64,000 bases of DNA from the NCBI GenBank assembly GCA_013399855.1, contig VXAY01002814.1, forward strand, positions 2,303,433 through 2,367,432, written 5' to 3'. The position numbers were made by a program, and so were the translations under genes. Positions 12,501 through 27,500 of this stretch are shown one piece after another (within the stretch, counting starts at the first letter, position 1; each line of letters starts with the position of its first letter). Under the pieces are notes generated by a model that was not told the DNA's origin, searched no databases, and was given only the letters and a program-made list of their open reading frames with translations. The stretch is from Oxyruncus cristatus. Its lineage: Eukaryota; Chordata; Aves; Passeriformes; Cotingidae.

Positions 12501-15500
12501 TATGATGAGCTCTAAATGTTTACATAACTAATGATTGTTTTACAGATGCTTTAAAATGTTATGCAAGTAGTAGGCGGTCTTGGTGTAAGCAGAGAACCAA
12601 GTCTCTTTTTACTTTTGCTTTCTAAGGGTCTACGCCTAAACAAATGAATTATAATGGATCATAAAGTCCAGTAGACTTTATTTCTAATATTATTTTAGTG
12701 AAATAATTAATGAAACCTCTATTGACTTCCCTGTATTGTAAGGTTCTTGCAAGCTCACGATCTTGAGATCTTGAACAACTTCTCTCAACTGCCTCTTAGG
12801 AGAGGATGTAAAAGAACGTAGGTGGATTAGAATGAGTGTTAAGAATCCTCTACAAGATGACGCATGTTGCATCGTTTCCAGAAAGATTAAAGCAGAACAC
12901 TTAATTATTTGGGAATTCTAATCAAACTTCAATATTTAGTGGAAGCCAGGAGTGTGCAGGGAAAGGCTACTGAGGATCTGGGCAACCCCTCACAGACAGA
13001 TCCTCATGCTGTGGCCTTTTCTCTCCTCCTGCAGTCTGCCAACGAACCTGTCATATATTACTAATATTTCTCATTAAAAGTACACCCCATTAAGTCTTGT
13101 CCTTTAGGTGTACTGAGAGATTACGCACATTGCAGCGTGTGTAATGTCATTTAGACCGTGGGGTTGTTTGGGGCCTGAGGCAGAGTGGGTCTTCATGAGC
13201 TCCAGTCCTGTTTTGACGGTATTTATTCTCAGCTCTTGTCTTGGTTTCAGACACAGGACGACCATTTTACTCCCAATACTAAATGGCATAAGCAACACCC
13301 TGGAAGAGGGTAATACTTCCTCTTTCCAGGTGGATGACAGACCATATCACAGGTACCCCAGGGTGCAGGGAACAGAGATTACAGAAGGCAGAGTGAACAT
13401 GGCTTTCAAGGTATACCTCAAAAAAACCTATGAAGCCTTCAAGTATTTTTTGTTTTGTATGGAAGGGGGCAGGGTTGTTTTGTTTCAAGTAGCAACTGTT
13501 GGACTTTGCTTGCACCCCATTTTGTGCATCACTGTTGTGGCTCACCACTTCCTTCTCATGTATGGCTAGGGTGTGCTGAGGGCTTGCTGTACTTAACTCC
13601 ACGGTGCAATTTCAGAGTGCCCTGACCCTTTTTGTGATAAGCTGCTGGACAGAATGACTGTGGTCGTTGCTGCTGTATTGAATTCAAGTGTCATCAGTGC
13701 TTCATACTTGTATTATGGTGTGACAGTGCTGTCCTCTCGTCACACAAGTGTGCACAGTAACTCTTGGTAGGATACAGCAAGATGGATAGTCATATCACCG
13801 AATTTTGGTGCTCGAATTAGAACCTGTGCTCACTACAGTCTGCTGGTCCTTGAGAAGCTGTTAAAGGTACTTGTGTGCCCTCGAGTCTACTGACTGTTAA
13901 GGACACCTGGGCTTTCATTCACTGCTCTGAAACGAAGTGCCTGAAATGGGACTGTGACTGTTGTGACTGTATGTCTCAAAGTATAAAATGTTGGAGGTCA
14001 CAACAGTGGAGTATTTCATGTTCCTAGTGAGCAGCTGGATTTATTCAATCAAATTATTGTATAAAATATGAACAGCCAGTCTCAGCCTTTATTGAAAATC
14101 TAGCCTGAGGCACTCCTATGACCAGCAATGCTGAATCGACCTTCTTAGAGTACACTTTGACAGCCAGAGAATTATGTTCAAACAATTGCATTCATGCCTG
14201 TCATGGAGTAGGTGACTCTTAAAAATTATCCGTAGATCAAATTTCTTATTTATTGTAATTTGTAGTAATTTTGGCATTGGTAGATTTCTTCCCGTTGCAA
14301 TGTTTAATATGTTAAACAGAATTTTCCGTTCTAGTAATAGGTGCTTTATGATGTACTGTAAAGCAGAATGCAGAAGTTGCATCTTTTCCCCCCAAAGAAC
14401 ATTACCAGAAAGCAAATGAAGCAGATAAATAGATACAAATACAGTAGTTGAAGAAAGAGTGGAGAAAGCAATGTGAAGATTGGTTGCTGTACAAGCATGG
14501 GCACTTTCTGTTTTTAGTGTATACCCCTGGCACAGACTAATGGAAAGCTTTCAAGATATTTTCAGGAAATGTCTGCTTTCATCTTACTTATCTGAGCTGT
14601 CTGGTTCCAGTGAACTGTGGTCAGCTTCATCTACAAAGCCCATGCAAGAGGTTCCCCCACTAAAAGCTTTGAAGCATTTCAAAATGTTCTGGGATTAGTT
14701 TATAAGCATTCAGCTGCAGTATTTAAACAAACTCAAAATGACCATGATCACTAAACAAAAGCCATCATTATATGTGTGCAGCCACTTTAGATAAATGTGT
14801 CATGTGGAGATGTACTCTAGAGGTTTACTCTCTTGGAGATAACAGTTCAGGAACTGGAGAATCTTGGGTTCAAGTATGTGTTTTTACTTCTTTGCAGACG
14901 AGAGCACATCTATTGCTCAACGCTAACATTTCTAAATTATTTTAAGAGGAATTCAGATTTTTGTGATATCACTACTGTGTTGTTATCTGAAAGTGTCTGA
15001 ATGTTTGAAATGTACAAATCTAATGTATGAATACATACAGGATATTAATCAGACTTGTATGTGGTTTCTGTAGGAAAAAGAGTCACTCTGCAAGTCAGCT
15101 GGATGATCTTTTATTTAGCACATCTGATGATGGAAGTTTGGTTCCAGGTTTCAGCTATTATTAAACTAGAAATAGAATTATTTACCATTTTGAAACAGAG
15201 CTTGCAGGACCAAGAATCCAAAAAGTCTTTTTATAAAAGCATTTAAATGCAGTTATAGTGTTGTCTCTATCTGCAGAGTTATATTATTGTGTAAAATAAA
15301 GGCAAGTTTGTCTTAACATGTTAAAAATTTTTAAAAATACCTTCTTCCCTTTTTCTCTCTTAATTTTAGGATGTCTTGTTAAGTGTGAGCTCAAATAGGT
15401 TTTCTGTTAAGCAGTTTTTAATTGTGCCGAGCAGTTCTTCTGTTAAGCTTTACTTACTCATCAGCACTTCCTAAGCAAACTCAAAGCTGCTCATTCGGCA

Positions 15501-18500
15501 GATTGTGGATGTGATCAGTATTATCTTAGCACTTCCTAACATGTTCCAGTAATATTTAGGAAACATGCATGGAACAGTATCATAAGGGATTTCAGGGTTG
15601 TTAACTGGGATATTAATCAGTGCTAACTTTAGTTTAATATCTTCATTATTCATAATGGAGAAAATAGATGGAGAAACCTTAGCAGTTTCCAAGAAGGTGT
15701 TTCTCCTGACATAAAAAAGCCCCACTGTTGCTGTAGTGCTGTTGTGCAGGAAGTGACCCTGGATTTCATTGCAGCCCTTACAGTTGCAGTGTTTTTTCCG
15801 TTCTGGTAGCCTTCTGAATGGGAGATTTGGGTGTGCTGTGTAACTCTGATGTATGCCCACCACAAACTCTGTGAGGTGAGTCCAGGAGAATTAGTTCCTC
15901 TTGACAGTGCTGGTCCTTGGCTTCATCAGCAGGAGTGGAGCCGTAGCACACACTGTCTCCTGACTTCTGCTACATAGTTAGAAGGGCTGGCTCAGAAGGC
16001 TGCTGTCTGCACCTGCCAGTTTTGCTGCCCAGTGCAAGGGAAGAGCAAGTTCATGGCCTTCTGCCAAGTGTCTTGGAAATCCCTCCAAGAGGTAGAAATC
16101 TGCCTGTTCCCAGCAGCCCTGTGTGTGGGCATGCAGACCAACGTCTGCAACTGTGCAGAGCTGGTGTGCAAAGTGCATCACCAGCTATAAATTGTCCTTC
16201 ATGGTGGTGTTCTGATGAATCTTTTTTTTGTTGTTGTTAGAATCTAGAGATGTGGAACGTCATTTTCGATCTTCTGTTTTAGTCACCGTTGGCAAGACTG
16301 CATTCCAAATACACTTGTGAAATAAGAATATGGTAGTAGGGAAAGTACTTTCCTCTGCCACTTCATTTTTGCCTTTCATGTGAATAAGTGAGATTTTTGT
16401 TGCCACTTGTGTTTGAAGGCTCTGAAGGGTAGCATGCTAGAGTTTGGAAGTTTGCTTCATCATCTTGACTCATTAGGGAGCTGACCTGGTCAGTGGGAAT
16501 TCATGTCCTGTTGAACTTTATGCCACACTGCGATTAAGCAGATGGAAAAAATGCCCAGAGAGAGTACTGTTTTAAACTGATGTTTCTCTAAAAGCTTTAT
16601 GTTGAGAAGAATTCTATTGTAATATCGTGTTTTTCCTCCTTCCATAATTGGCGCATACAGCTTTGTTTATTGGAAGTCACGTCATCGTGCAGAATAAGTA
16701 CTATAGAATAGTATGGGAATAGTAATATAGACAGCTCTGAGCTAATGCTGCCAGTGAGACATCAGTAACTCACACTGTTAACAGCTCCCCTAAATTTAGC
16801 TTTAAGTTAAATGTATTTTAACTTCATCCACTGAGCAAACTGAACTGTTCATTTTGCAGCTGAATCGTGAAGCTGTAGCCCTATGAAAATATACTTGCTT
16901 CCTTATTAATAATTAATCTAAATACATTCAATGTAAACATTTTTTTTTATCATGAAACATTACCCATCTGTTAAAAGAAAAACATGACTTTGACACACAC
17001 TTACATCTTTTATATTCAGAGTTTGAATTTGATCTTAGTTAACCTTGTAGGGAACAGCCTGCATTAGTGGGGATATGACATATAAGCAGTGGGTTTGGCA
17101 TACGGGAAACGTCATTGAAAGACAAAAATCAGTGTTAATTTGGCTTGTTTCTGAACCAAAAAAAAAGAGTAGAGATGCACATCACTGGAAAGGCTACTAC
17201 AGCTTCTTGGCATGTGATCCTCAGGTGTCTTGTACCAGCAGAATTTTTAGCATGCATTCTGGATTAATTTGTTTGGTTTCTTGCAGATAGTCGTAACGGT
17301 ACCTCCTCCCGGCTGAATGGTGTGTCCTCTTCTTCTTTAGCACTGAAATAAATTGTGCCCAAAGTAGAAGTATTGTATTCCTTAACTCTTCTGGAACCAC
17401 TATAAGAGGAAAACTTTGATTGTAAAAAGTCCCTGGGAAAGAGCAGTATTGTTTGAAGATCTAATCATTCCTCCCTTATGCTGCTTGATGTAGATTATGG
17501 AATGGAAAACCTTGTAACACTAAACAGTAAGACAGGCTGTCTAGGAAGGCATTATTTCATTCCAGAGATTCTAATTTCCTTTGTTATATTGCTGTTGAAC
17601 ATGTCAGACCCGACATAGTGGACAGTATTTTTGCCTAACTTACATTAAGTGTGTAATGGTTTTTAAGGAAGAAGAATCCTAAAAGTGATTAAAAACCATG
17701 AAGACCTTAAAAACCTTGCTTTATGAATGAATTGTGTCTTAGAAAACAGAAATAGCTGAATTATTGAGGTGTTGTAATTTGCTTGGATCAACAGTGGTCC
17801 ACAGACCTACCCAAAGACCCACATATCAAAGGTCTGTGTCAGTTGGGGGAAATAGAGACATGTATTTTATTTACTTTCATATCAAGAATGTTATGTTGGA
17901 GAATGTTGGTGGTCCTATAATATTCTACAGTGACCAGGAATAAACTGAAAATTACTCAGAGGCATGAAAATTTGGAGGGGAGAGGAGAAGATTAACTCGG
18001 AGAGGAGGCAAATTTTTTTATGTGATAATTGATAGTGGGCAGTACACTGATGAACTGGAGACTTGGTTTTGTGTCCTAATACTGTAAGAATCAAATACAA
18101 AGGCAGTTTATACTACTTCTCGTTATTTGTCACGTTACTTCTTGAGATATAAAAACATTTTGACAGCCAGTGACACTCATCCAGTCTGGCAATTAAGTTC
18201 TGACCTAAAGTGGGGTCTTAACAGTGAAGAAGAACATGTACAATATTTTCTGAAATGTTTTCCTTTCATATTTATAAAAGCAGAAAATACAGCTTCTTTG
18301 GGGAAGGAAGGAAACACTTGTCACTGAGAAGATGATGCATGAAGTGTTTCTGTAGGCAATGGGCTATGAGAAAGCTCTCAGAATTTACAGACAATCCAAG
18401 CCAGCGAGTTTAGCATCAGGGCAGGGGGCTCTTTTTGACACAGTGTGAATAATTAAAATAAATACTTGGGATAAGAAGACTGCAACCATCAATTAACCCA

Positions 18501-21500
18501 AATGTTGTATAAATATAAAATAACTATATCTTCATAAAATTCTGCATGAAACAGTACAAAGAAACTAGAACAGTCACATGCACAGCAGTACATGTTCTTC
18601 TCTTCCAGTTGCTCCCCGAAAGTAAAAGTGTGCTTTAACTGGCTGGTAGCAAACACAGCTAACCAGATGTAGTCCAGAAACTGCAAAGTGTATGTTGTAT
18701 ATGATAATTACACACCATTAAGTGCATAACCAGCATCAGTGCAAAAGCTGTACAGATGCTTGGTTGTTTAGAGGCTTGAGATGTCAGCATGTTTCATTTC
18801 ATGTACCCCACTTCCAGCCTACGTTCCACAGAAGTGCATATATCACTCGCTCTCTTCCATCCTTTGTCCATCTGAACATCTTAACACACTGAATAGAGTT
18901 CATTCATCATAAAACTCAGTATTTCTGAGATGAGGTATTTGTGTTTTTAAAAAGTTAACGAGTAGTCGAGGTTCATCCGGCTCTTCATATTTGTTCCCAA
19001 CCTCATCACATGTTCTGCTGCTTTGAGGCATATGTTTGGGTCAGTGTACTTTCACAAGTCAGTGTTACTAGTACTCATCTGCTGTAGATATGCTAAGACT
19101 GAGATTAAGGGTAGAAAAGTGATTTACTAGGAATCATCAAGTCAATAGTAGATTTGGAAATAAAACAATTAAACCGGAAAAGGGTTTGGATTTTTTTGTT
19201 TTGGTTTGTTTGGTTTTTTAAACCTCCTGTGTGCTGACATGTCTGGGAAAAGATGCTTAAGAATCTGTAACTTTTAGGGATTTCTAAGAATCTCATTTTG
19301 AGAGGTCCAAAACCACGCTGGCATTTGTTTTCAAAACTGGGAAAGGCAAGTATTGAGGTCTTTATGTTTAACTTCTGAATAAAAAAAAATTTGGACACAG
19401 TGGAAGCAGGTCTATTCCTAGTGTGTCTCTTTTTACTCAGCTGCATTGTTGCAGGTGTTTGATCTGTATACTGGACTGTAATCAAGTTACAATGTTAGAA
19501 ACTTGTGAAACCAAACTGTGATCAATTTTACAATCATTGTATCCCTAGGAACTGAGAACAGGTGAGTACATTTTATAAAGTCAAGTATTGACATTATTAC
19601 TTAAGCATATTGCATGGTAGCTGTTTTAACTGTAGGTCACTATATTTTATTTTGTCTTTTTTGAATTTATTTTTTTTTACATATCACTGAGATAATGAAT
19701 TGATAGGAATAGAATTCCCATATGTAGAAACAAAAAAGTTCAGCAGTTGCAAAAGTGAAAGTATATTAATCAATGTTTAATTCATACCATGTACCATGTT
19801 TGAATATAAAAGCATCTTTTAGATATTAGATTGTCTTACTTTACGTGCACAATAATTTATAAAACAGTGTGTATTTTACCAACTACTTGAAAGGTTCAGG
19901 TTCTCAGAAGCTTGCTTTTTAGCTTTCTTTAATCAGAGACCTGTCCTCAATTTCATGTAACTAAATACTTCAGTGGCATATATTCCAGTACTTGAGAAGT
20001 GTCACAGGAAAACTTAGTGGAACACAAAACAAAAGGAAAAGAAGACTGAGAAGGCAGAAAGGATCAATTTTAAAATAAATTTTAAAGATACTAAATTTAA
20101 AATTTTTGACAAAGTTAAAGAAGAGGGGACAATGGGAACAAATGATCGAACTGAGAAGTACCTTTGATCTGTCAGCTGGTTAGCAGGAAACAGACTTCAA
20201 ATAAATGGAGCTCTTTAAACAAAGCCTGTCCTTGAAACGTGTACCTAAGAAACTTAGATTTGTTAGGGAGAAACAGCTGATAGTGATTTCTTCTGGGTTC
20301 AGATTTTGAACTCTTTTTTGCCTTGGCATTATGATGATAAGCTGAATTGAAACTTCTTGGAACAAATCCCTGTATGAATGCAAGTGCTTTAAATGGGTTG
20401 CAGCATTATAGACATTTAATCCTTTGTGCCTGTGAACTAATGTAGCAATCATTTGGAATATGGCAATGCAGATGTGGGTACCATAGTCCAGTTGTTTTTT
20501 AGGAAATCATCCTGCAGTCATATCTGTGAATACAAAATGGTGAAACGGAGTCTGATCCAGCTAAAGTTTGTAGAAGAGAACTATGGATAAGAAAATGTAG
20601 ATGTCTTGGTGCTTCCTTAGTCCTCTCAAGGTCTTTCTAATCCACTGTTAAAGAAATCTGGAAATGCTGTTTGGCATATAATTACCCAAGTAATTGGTTT
20701 TTCCAGACCTATATGATATTTCTGTTGATGGCAATCCTGGTAGTCATTTAAAAACAAGTATTTGAAAAATAGAGTTCTTAAATATCACTGTATTAGGAGA
20801 CAAATAGAGCCGTTATATATTATTACTGGGACTTTAAAGGAGTCATGGGTCCTGAAATTTTTGTCACTCACATGACAGCAAAATATTTTCAGAGTGTTGG
20901 CTCTCATCTTTCTCATTAGACAGGCTAAGCCTCGCTTAAAACAGTGATCCCTGACTACTTAAGCCAACTGCATAGTGTTACAGGTTCAGCATAATGCTGG
21001 CCCATGCTTGCAGGGAATGTGATGTCATCTTCCACCTGCTGAATGTTCTGAAATGTGCAGTTCCTTTCCTGGACAAGTGCCGAGGGAACTGACATTTTTC
21101 TGTGTGTGCACATATAAGGTCACGACACTTGCTTGGAAAGAACATCATAGGAGTGATACTGGGGGGGGGGNNNNNNNNNNNNNNNNNNNNNNNNNNNNNN
21201 NNNNNNNNNNNNNNNNNNNNNNNNNNNNNNNNNNNNNNNNNNCATTTTCTCTCAGCTGAATGGAAATTGTTGCTGTCATGTTTGTGCTACTGGTCACTCA
21301 CAGGGAGCCGAAATATGGGAGTAGTGAGAAAAGCCATTTGCTAGTTACTTTCTGTGAAGAATTGTATTATATAATTAGTCATGTTGTAGTAAAATAGTAT
21401 GAGTTACATTAACGGAAAGTTTCAGATGTTTATTTGATTTTTGGGACATTTTAATTTTTTTTTGTAGTTATTTGTATATAGAGTGTGCATTTGAGGGCAT

Positions 21501-24500
21501 GTTGCCTTCAAGTGTACCATGTACAGATGTGACACAAATAGCACTAAAGTGGCTGTACTGAATTGTCACACCATGTATGTGTCACCGTGGTTTCCTTGAA
21601 CATGTTACTGATTTTAAGACTTATTTTGAGTGTTCATTTGCATTAGACTTTTACTTTGCCTGTAAAATTAATTACTGACCTAATGATGAAAATAGAAATC
21701 TTTTTTGGTTTTGGAAAAGTTTTTTATTTGTCCAACATTGAAAGTCAAGGGTCATTTATCTTATGGAAGTTATTGTTTTGAGGACAATTTAACTGATTTT
21801 TTTCCCCTTTTCTGTATCTTGTTGCATCAGTGCAACATTATTATAAATTTTTTTCATTGCAGGATCTTTGTAGTTACACAGCTGGCTATTACAAATAACA
21901 GCTGGCAGCTGATGGAGTAATCCATAACTTTCAAGGGAGAGGAAGAAAGTGGCATAAAAAATATATCCTGCTATTCATGCAAATAGCTTGCAAAAAGCAA
22001 GTTACTGTCTCTTTTTTAGTTGTTAGCAAGCACTCCTATCAAATAGTTAGATAAACCCTTGTTACTGTAGGAATGCTTTCCTTTTACTGTTAGTTGTATC
22101 CACCTGGCTACACCACAAGTAAAGTTTTCGCCCCATTTGGAAGTTGACTGGACACCACTATATGAAAAATGTGTGTGGAAAGTGAACTTTAAATGAAGAA
22201 AATATGTATTTTGTGTAAGTATATGCTTAAACATATATCAAATATTTTTATTGAATGGACTTGCAGAAACTGCACAGGAAAAAATGAAGATATTGGAAAC
22301 AATCAACAAAGTTAACTTTTGAATGAACCTTAATTTTTGCCATGTACTTGGATTATGTAGGAATTCCAGTCGTTGATTTTGAATCAGTGTTTTTAGCATT
22401 GATTTAAGTGTCGTGGACAAAAATTTTAAACTATGAATAATTTAGTTTCTGTTGCCATCAGAGAATTAAAGTGCCTGTGCTGGATTCTGTGGACAAGTCA
22501 GTACACAATAATGAAAGGAAGTTAAATAATAAATAAAACATAAGTTGCACTTCAGTTACAAAATTCTTGTCTTTATGATGAGAATAGGATCTTCAGGCTA
22601 TATTTAAAACTAGACCGTAAGTAGCTTTTTTATCTCAGTAAGAAAATTGCCTGTTTATTTCTGCCAGTTGTTACCATTCAACAGCATAGACTTCAGAGTG
22701 TTTTATCTTTTATTAAGAGAATATAATACAGGAATAAATTGGGGGAAATTAAAGAAAACTGCCCGCGAATACTGATTTCCTTTTTGACCCACTGGATTTG
22801 GTAACAAAAGGCCCCAGATTAGAGGCTGCTTAAATTTCAGAGTTGCAAATGACACTGATCATAATTACTTTTGTTCAGTCCTAGTATAGTTTAATTTAAA
22901 AAACTTAATTCCTAAGATATATTTAAATACTTGTGCATCTTGTTTGTAAGTTAGATGCTTCCAGTTCAAGATTGTCTGTCAAATATTAATGTGTTCTAAT
23001 GGAAAATGTTCACTCTAGAGACAGTCTTTTGCTTTTAACGGTTTGGGGTTTTTTAATGTTGAGATTTTTCAATGATGCTCGAACTAAAGTTATTAGAAAC
23101 AAGTGGGGGTTTTTCACTGAAGCTGTGAACGTAACTGCTAAGTTGAGGCTGTCATATTTTCTAATTTCTGAGCATGTGTTAGAACAGTGTGATTGTAACC
23201 ACTTAATTATACCAAAATTTATAATTTTTTAAAGCTCCCTGGTGTTGCATCTTTGACTTACAGCTACACTCACATGCTTCAAATCAGCCTTCTGTCTGAT
23301 AGTAACTCTGGCCTGAGGGATGCATCATGCTTTAAGGTCTGTGGAAATCCTGCTGTGATTTAAGATACGTTCCTAACAAAATTGCTGTCTCTAGACAAAC
23401 ATACTGTATCCAGTGAGATACTGGAAGTGAGAGACTCAACCTCTAAGCAGGCAGTCGATGTATTTTGAAGAACATTCAAAATTACAGTGATGCTTTGACA
23501 TACTCTGTCAAAATGTCTGAGTGCCTTTGGCAGGGATTCATGAAGTGGATAAACACAGCAAGTGTTAGAGTGCACCCCATCAAATGAAGCACTGTTCTAA
23601 GTGATTGATACATGACAACACTACAGTTGTATGTACAGGCAGATGGTCTACGAGCTGCAGTGCACATCTCTTTCAGTGAGTTTTATTGCTGATGTGTAAC
23701 ATGTGTTGTATTGACTCTGTCTGGCCATTTGTCTTAAACAAAACGATTGCTTTATACCTTGTAGAAGCAATTGGAGACAATTTCCCTAGGGATTTGAACT
23801 CAAAATGGTAGGTACAGAGCTAGGAAGAAGAGTATGTTAATGGTAAATCTGAAAAGCAGTTGGTGTTTAGGTAATATAAATGTTTATAAAAAAATATGTA
23901 GAGGGGGAAAGCTGGAAATCTTGTGGGTTGATGGCCTTTTAACTTGATCCTTCTAAGTATCAATTAATTATTCACAAAGATGGGCTGTCCTACATTCATG
24001 ACTTTGTTTTTTCAAATCTGGAATTGACTCATAATAGGCATGCACGTGTGAGTTTTGAAGAGAAATTACAGACTTCCAAATTAATTTCCATTATCTGTAA
24101 CCCACATGATGGTGCTATTCCCTGCTTTTGAATTACAGAGTTAGACTTCAATAAGCTGCTCTGCTTTCAGAGCCATTTAGTCACACACACAAAAAAAGCA
24201 TGGGATTGCTAGTCTGTCCTTACCAAATCCCAGCAACACACTTTGATGTAGAGTTTCCATTAAAATGTTTTTCATTTGTGTCTGAATATTGGCAGACTTT
24301 TAGTATAGAGAGTTTTTCTATTCAGATAGGATTCTGTTTAATGCTTTGTTGTAGTAGTAGCTGTCAGGTAATGATCCCTGGCACTCCACAGAGTGTCTCC
24401 TGCACAGTTTGGATTTGTCACGTCTTTCTCCTGGCTCAGTCCTTGTCAGCAATGTGACGTGGCTTTGTCATAGCAATGGAGCAAAAGTACTTCAGAGTCG

Positions 24501-27500
24501 TGCTAATGGCACATGGCTGGAATGGCTGAATGATCTCCCAGACTCTTCAATAGCTGTGGTGAATCACCTGAAATGATGGTGGAGGCTTGTAAGCACTTCT
24601 ACTCCTTGTTAAGGGTACATGGGACATGTTACCAGATCTTCAGCTGAAATGTTTGCACAGGGTAAGAGTTTATTGCTCATAACCGTGGTCCTATTTGTAG
24701 CTGTCCAAACAGACCAAAAAATGCATTGGACTTCCTTTCAGGTAGGGACCTGTAGTGAGAATCTATTGTAGCATCAACAAGCATCACAGGCTTGTTGGCA
24801 CCCTTGTAGCTCATGGGAAGTAATCTGTGCTTGTGTGTGTGTTTTGGTGGGAGAAGGGGAAAAAATTGCTGCCTGTATTTGTTGCCAAATCCTCTTTCAT
24901 TTCCATGTTCTGAAACAATTGTTCAGGAAACTTTGTGACCCTTCATTAGTTCAACTGCATCCTTCTGATAGAGGAGTAGTTACCAGTCATCCTGGTTATG
25001 ATGATCTTAAAAATATACTTGTCAAATGTGTTTGTAAGGCAAGTAATTCACAGAAAGCTTGGGTCTTGAGTTGAAGCATTGAAACTATGTAAACATTTTA
25101 TGGTAGCCAGATGTCATTTAATAGCTTGATGATAACTGCTTCGTCTTCACATGAATTTCACTTTTGTGGGTTTTTTTCTTGAACATGTAACATATGTGGA
25201 ATAGCCAGCAAATACAAATTTTATCAATCAGATATAGTTTGACATTTTTAACACTTCTTAAACTTCACAAATACCTGTTTACCATATGGTGTAAGTGGGT
25301 GTGCAGGAAACGACACTTTCATCGACTCTGATATACTACTTTTCCATGATCTGAGCATGAACATTTCCTTTTAACGGGTGTGCTGAAGGCGAGCCTTTGA
25401 AGAATGGGTGTATGATTTTGGACTGTAACATTTATGTTTGTGTGATTCTGTAGGTGGTTATTTTAAAATCACTTAATCTTTTAGCTTTTCTTATTTTTAT
25501 TTGACTTTACTCACAAAAGTTTGCTCCAGATGAATGTTGCAATATGTGAAAGGAGTAACAGAAAAGCAGAATTTATATTTTTCTTTTCATTGTTGCAGAA
25601 GCCAGTTGTTTTTATTGGGGGCCGGGGTATCCCATTTCCTGTTTATATTCTATGTCTTTTGAAGATGCTGCAGGGTTTCAAGGAATTCCATGATCAAAAA
25701 CTGAAATCCTGTGTTAAAATTGAATTGAATTAGTCATGATAGTTTATTCAGTATTTGGGTCATAGTGGCTTTCAGTGACTTGGAGATACTGATCCCAAAT
25801 GCTGTTCTGGCTTGTCTGCATACAATTAAGGTTTAATTCAGTTAAATAGGCCCTCAAAGCTCTGTTGTGCAGTACCTCAAATATACACTGGACCAGTGTT
25901 AGTCAGAGCATGTGACTTACCTCTTGATGCAAATTAGTGTGCAAAAACTTGTGCTTGCTCCTTTTGCAGACAAAAGCTTCTGCTTCTGCTCCAACAGCCG
26001 CTTAAAAGTAGAAAGGTACTCAACAATAACTGCTTTTCAAATTACAAGTTAGGCCAAAAGGACACAATTTTCCAAGATTAAAGTGTTTGTACATATATTC
26101 ATAAATGTTTAATATGTTGTCCCATCAAGATGCAACGTTTAACTAATTGCTAGAAACTTGCACATGCCTTTCTGAAACTAGTTGTTGATTTAGTCTCTTG
26201 CTTATGAGATAATTAATGACTTAATTAGTTTTTAAGCAAAGCTCGGGTAAGGAAAAAAGTTGATCCAGAGATAAAATATCTTTTTTCAACTTCCCTTTCT
26301 CAATATTTAATGCCTGGTATGGCTACTGTTAGAGAAATTGCCTTCTTTCTTTCTTGGTGTGAGCTATAGTAGCTGTTCTTTAAATAGGGTGTCTTAAACA
26401 GAGATATGTTTGTAATTTATGAAACTATATAATATTACAAACTGCAGTTCAAAAAAAAAGTGTGTGAGCTTCATTATATAAAGATTTTAGGTTTAGAGTA
26501 TTACTTAAAGCTGCACAAGTTTTCTGCTCCTTTTGAAAAATAATGTCCTTGTTAACATCCTCTTAAGCCCATGGCAGGAGTAAGAAAATTCAGATAAAAA
26601 TGCATGTAAATCTACATCCTTGCCAAGAGAGCGGTTGACAATGCTGCAGCTGCCGGGCACCAGCACTCAGGAAGTCATGACTGTTTCTGCCACCAGTCTT
26701 TTCTCATATACAGTCTGCTTAATTCTGAGAAGGGTGAATTGAAGACTATCCTTGTCTCCAGACTAACACTCTGAAATGATTACTCTGATCCTCTATCAGC
26801 ACTTCCTCTGCTCCCCTGCTGATAAAGCGTCATAATGCAAAAACCAACCCCCAGCCGGTGAGCAGGGACTCTGTTCTACCGGCTCGGGTGGTAACTGCCC
26901 GACCTCTCCATTAAACTGCTTTAAGGTACAGATTGTCAAAACTAAGAAATCAGATTTCTCTGATTACTCATTCAAATTGTTCCTTGGTTTGAGAATTTAA
27001 TCAATGTCTCGTGCCCATGTGCATCAAGTAAAATTAATAATAATCCAAAATGCCTCTGTGGGAGGTTTCTCTGTGTTTGGAGAAATCTTGGCACAAAGTA
27101 AAATGGGTTTGTTACTCCTGAGTTGTGGTTTATGGCACACAGAGCAGGGGAAAATCGGCTGTGGAAGTGACCTTCTTGAAAGTCTTTATGAACTTTGACA
27201 GTGTGTGACTGTAAATATTATTCTTGGTTATTTTAAACAGAATTTTATAGCTCTTATATTTTACTCATGCAAAGAAGTATGCAGCTTTTACTGTATGATT
27301 GTTTAGGAGCTTTTTGGTAAAGAGGAAAATAATGACTAAGATCTTTCCTTTTTTATGTGTAATTGTATAATGTTTTGCACTTTGTTCATTCTGAATTTTG
27401 TCTACATTAAATAACATCAGTATACAACCAATTACAGGCATACAAACTACTCACTCATTTTTTTCCTAATTAGTTTTTTTTTTGTTTCACTACATCTTAA

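Noticed and set aside
13144..13569. 141-codon open frame in the RPAP2 intron, + strand
   Set aside because: No recognisable domain, and an overlapping frame of similar length on the other strand. It looks like chance.
14860..14880. Possible tRNA B-box-like GGGTTCAAG
   Set aside because: No matching A box or cloverleaf arms nearby.
21053..21344. Open frames crossing the N run
   Set aside because: They are created by undetermined bases in the assembly gap.
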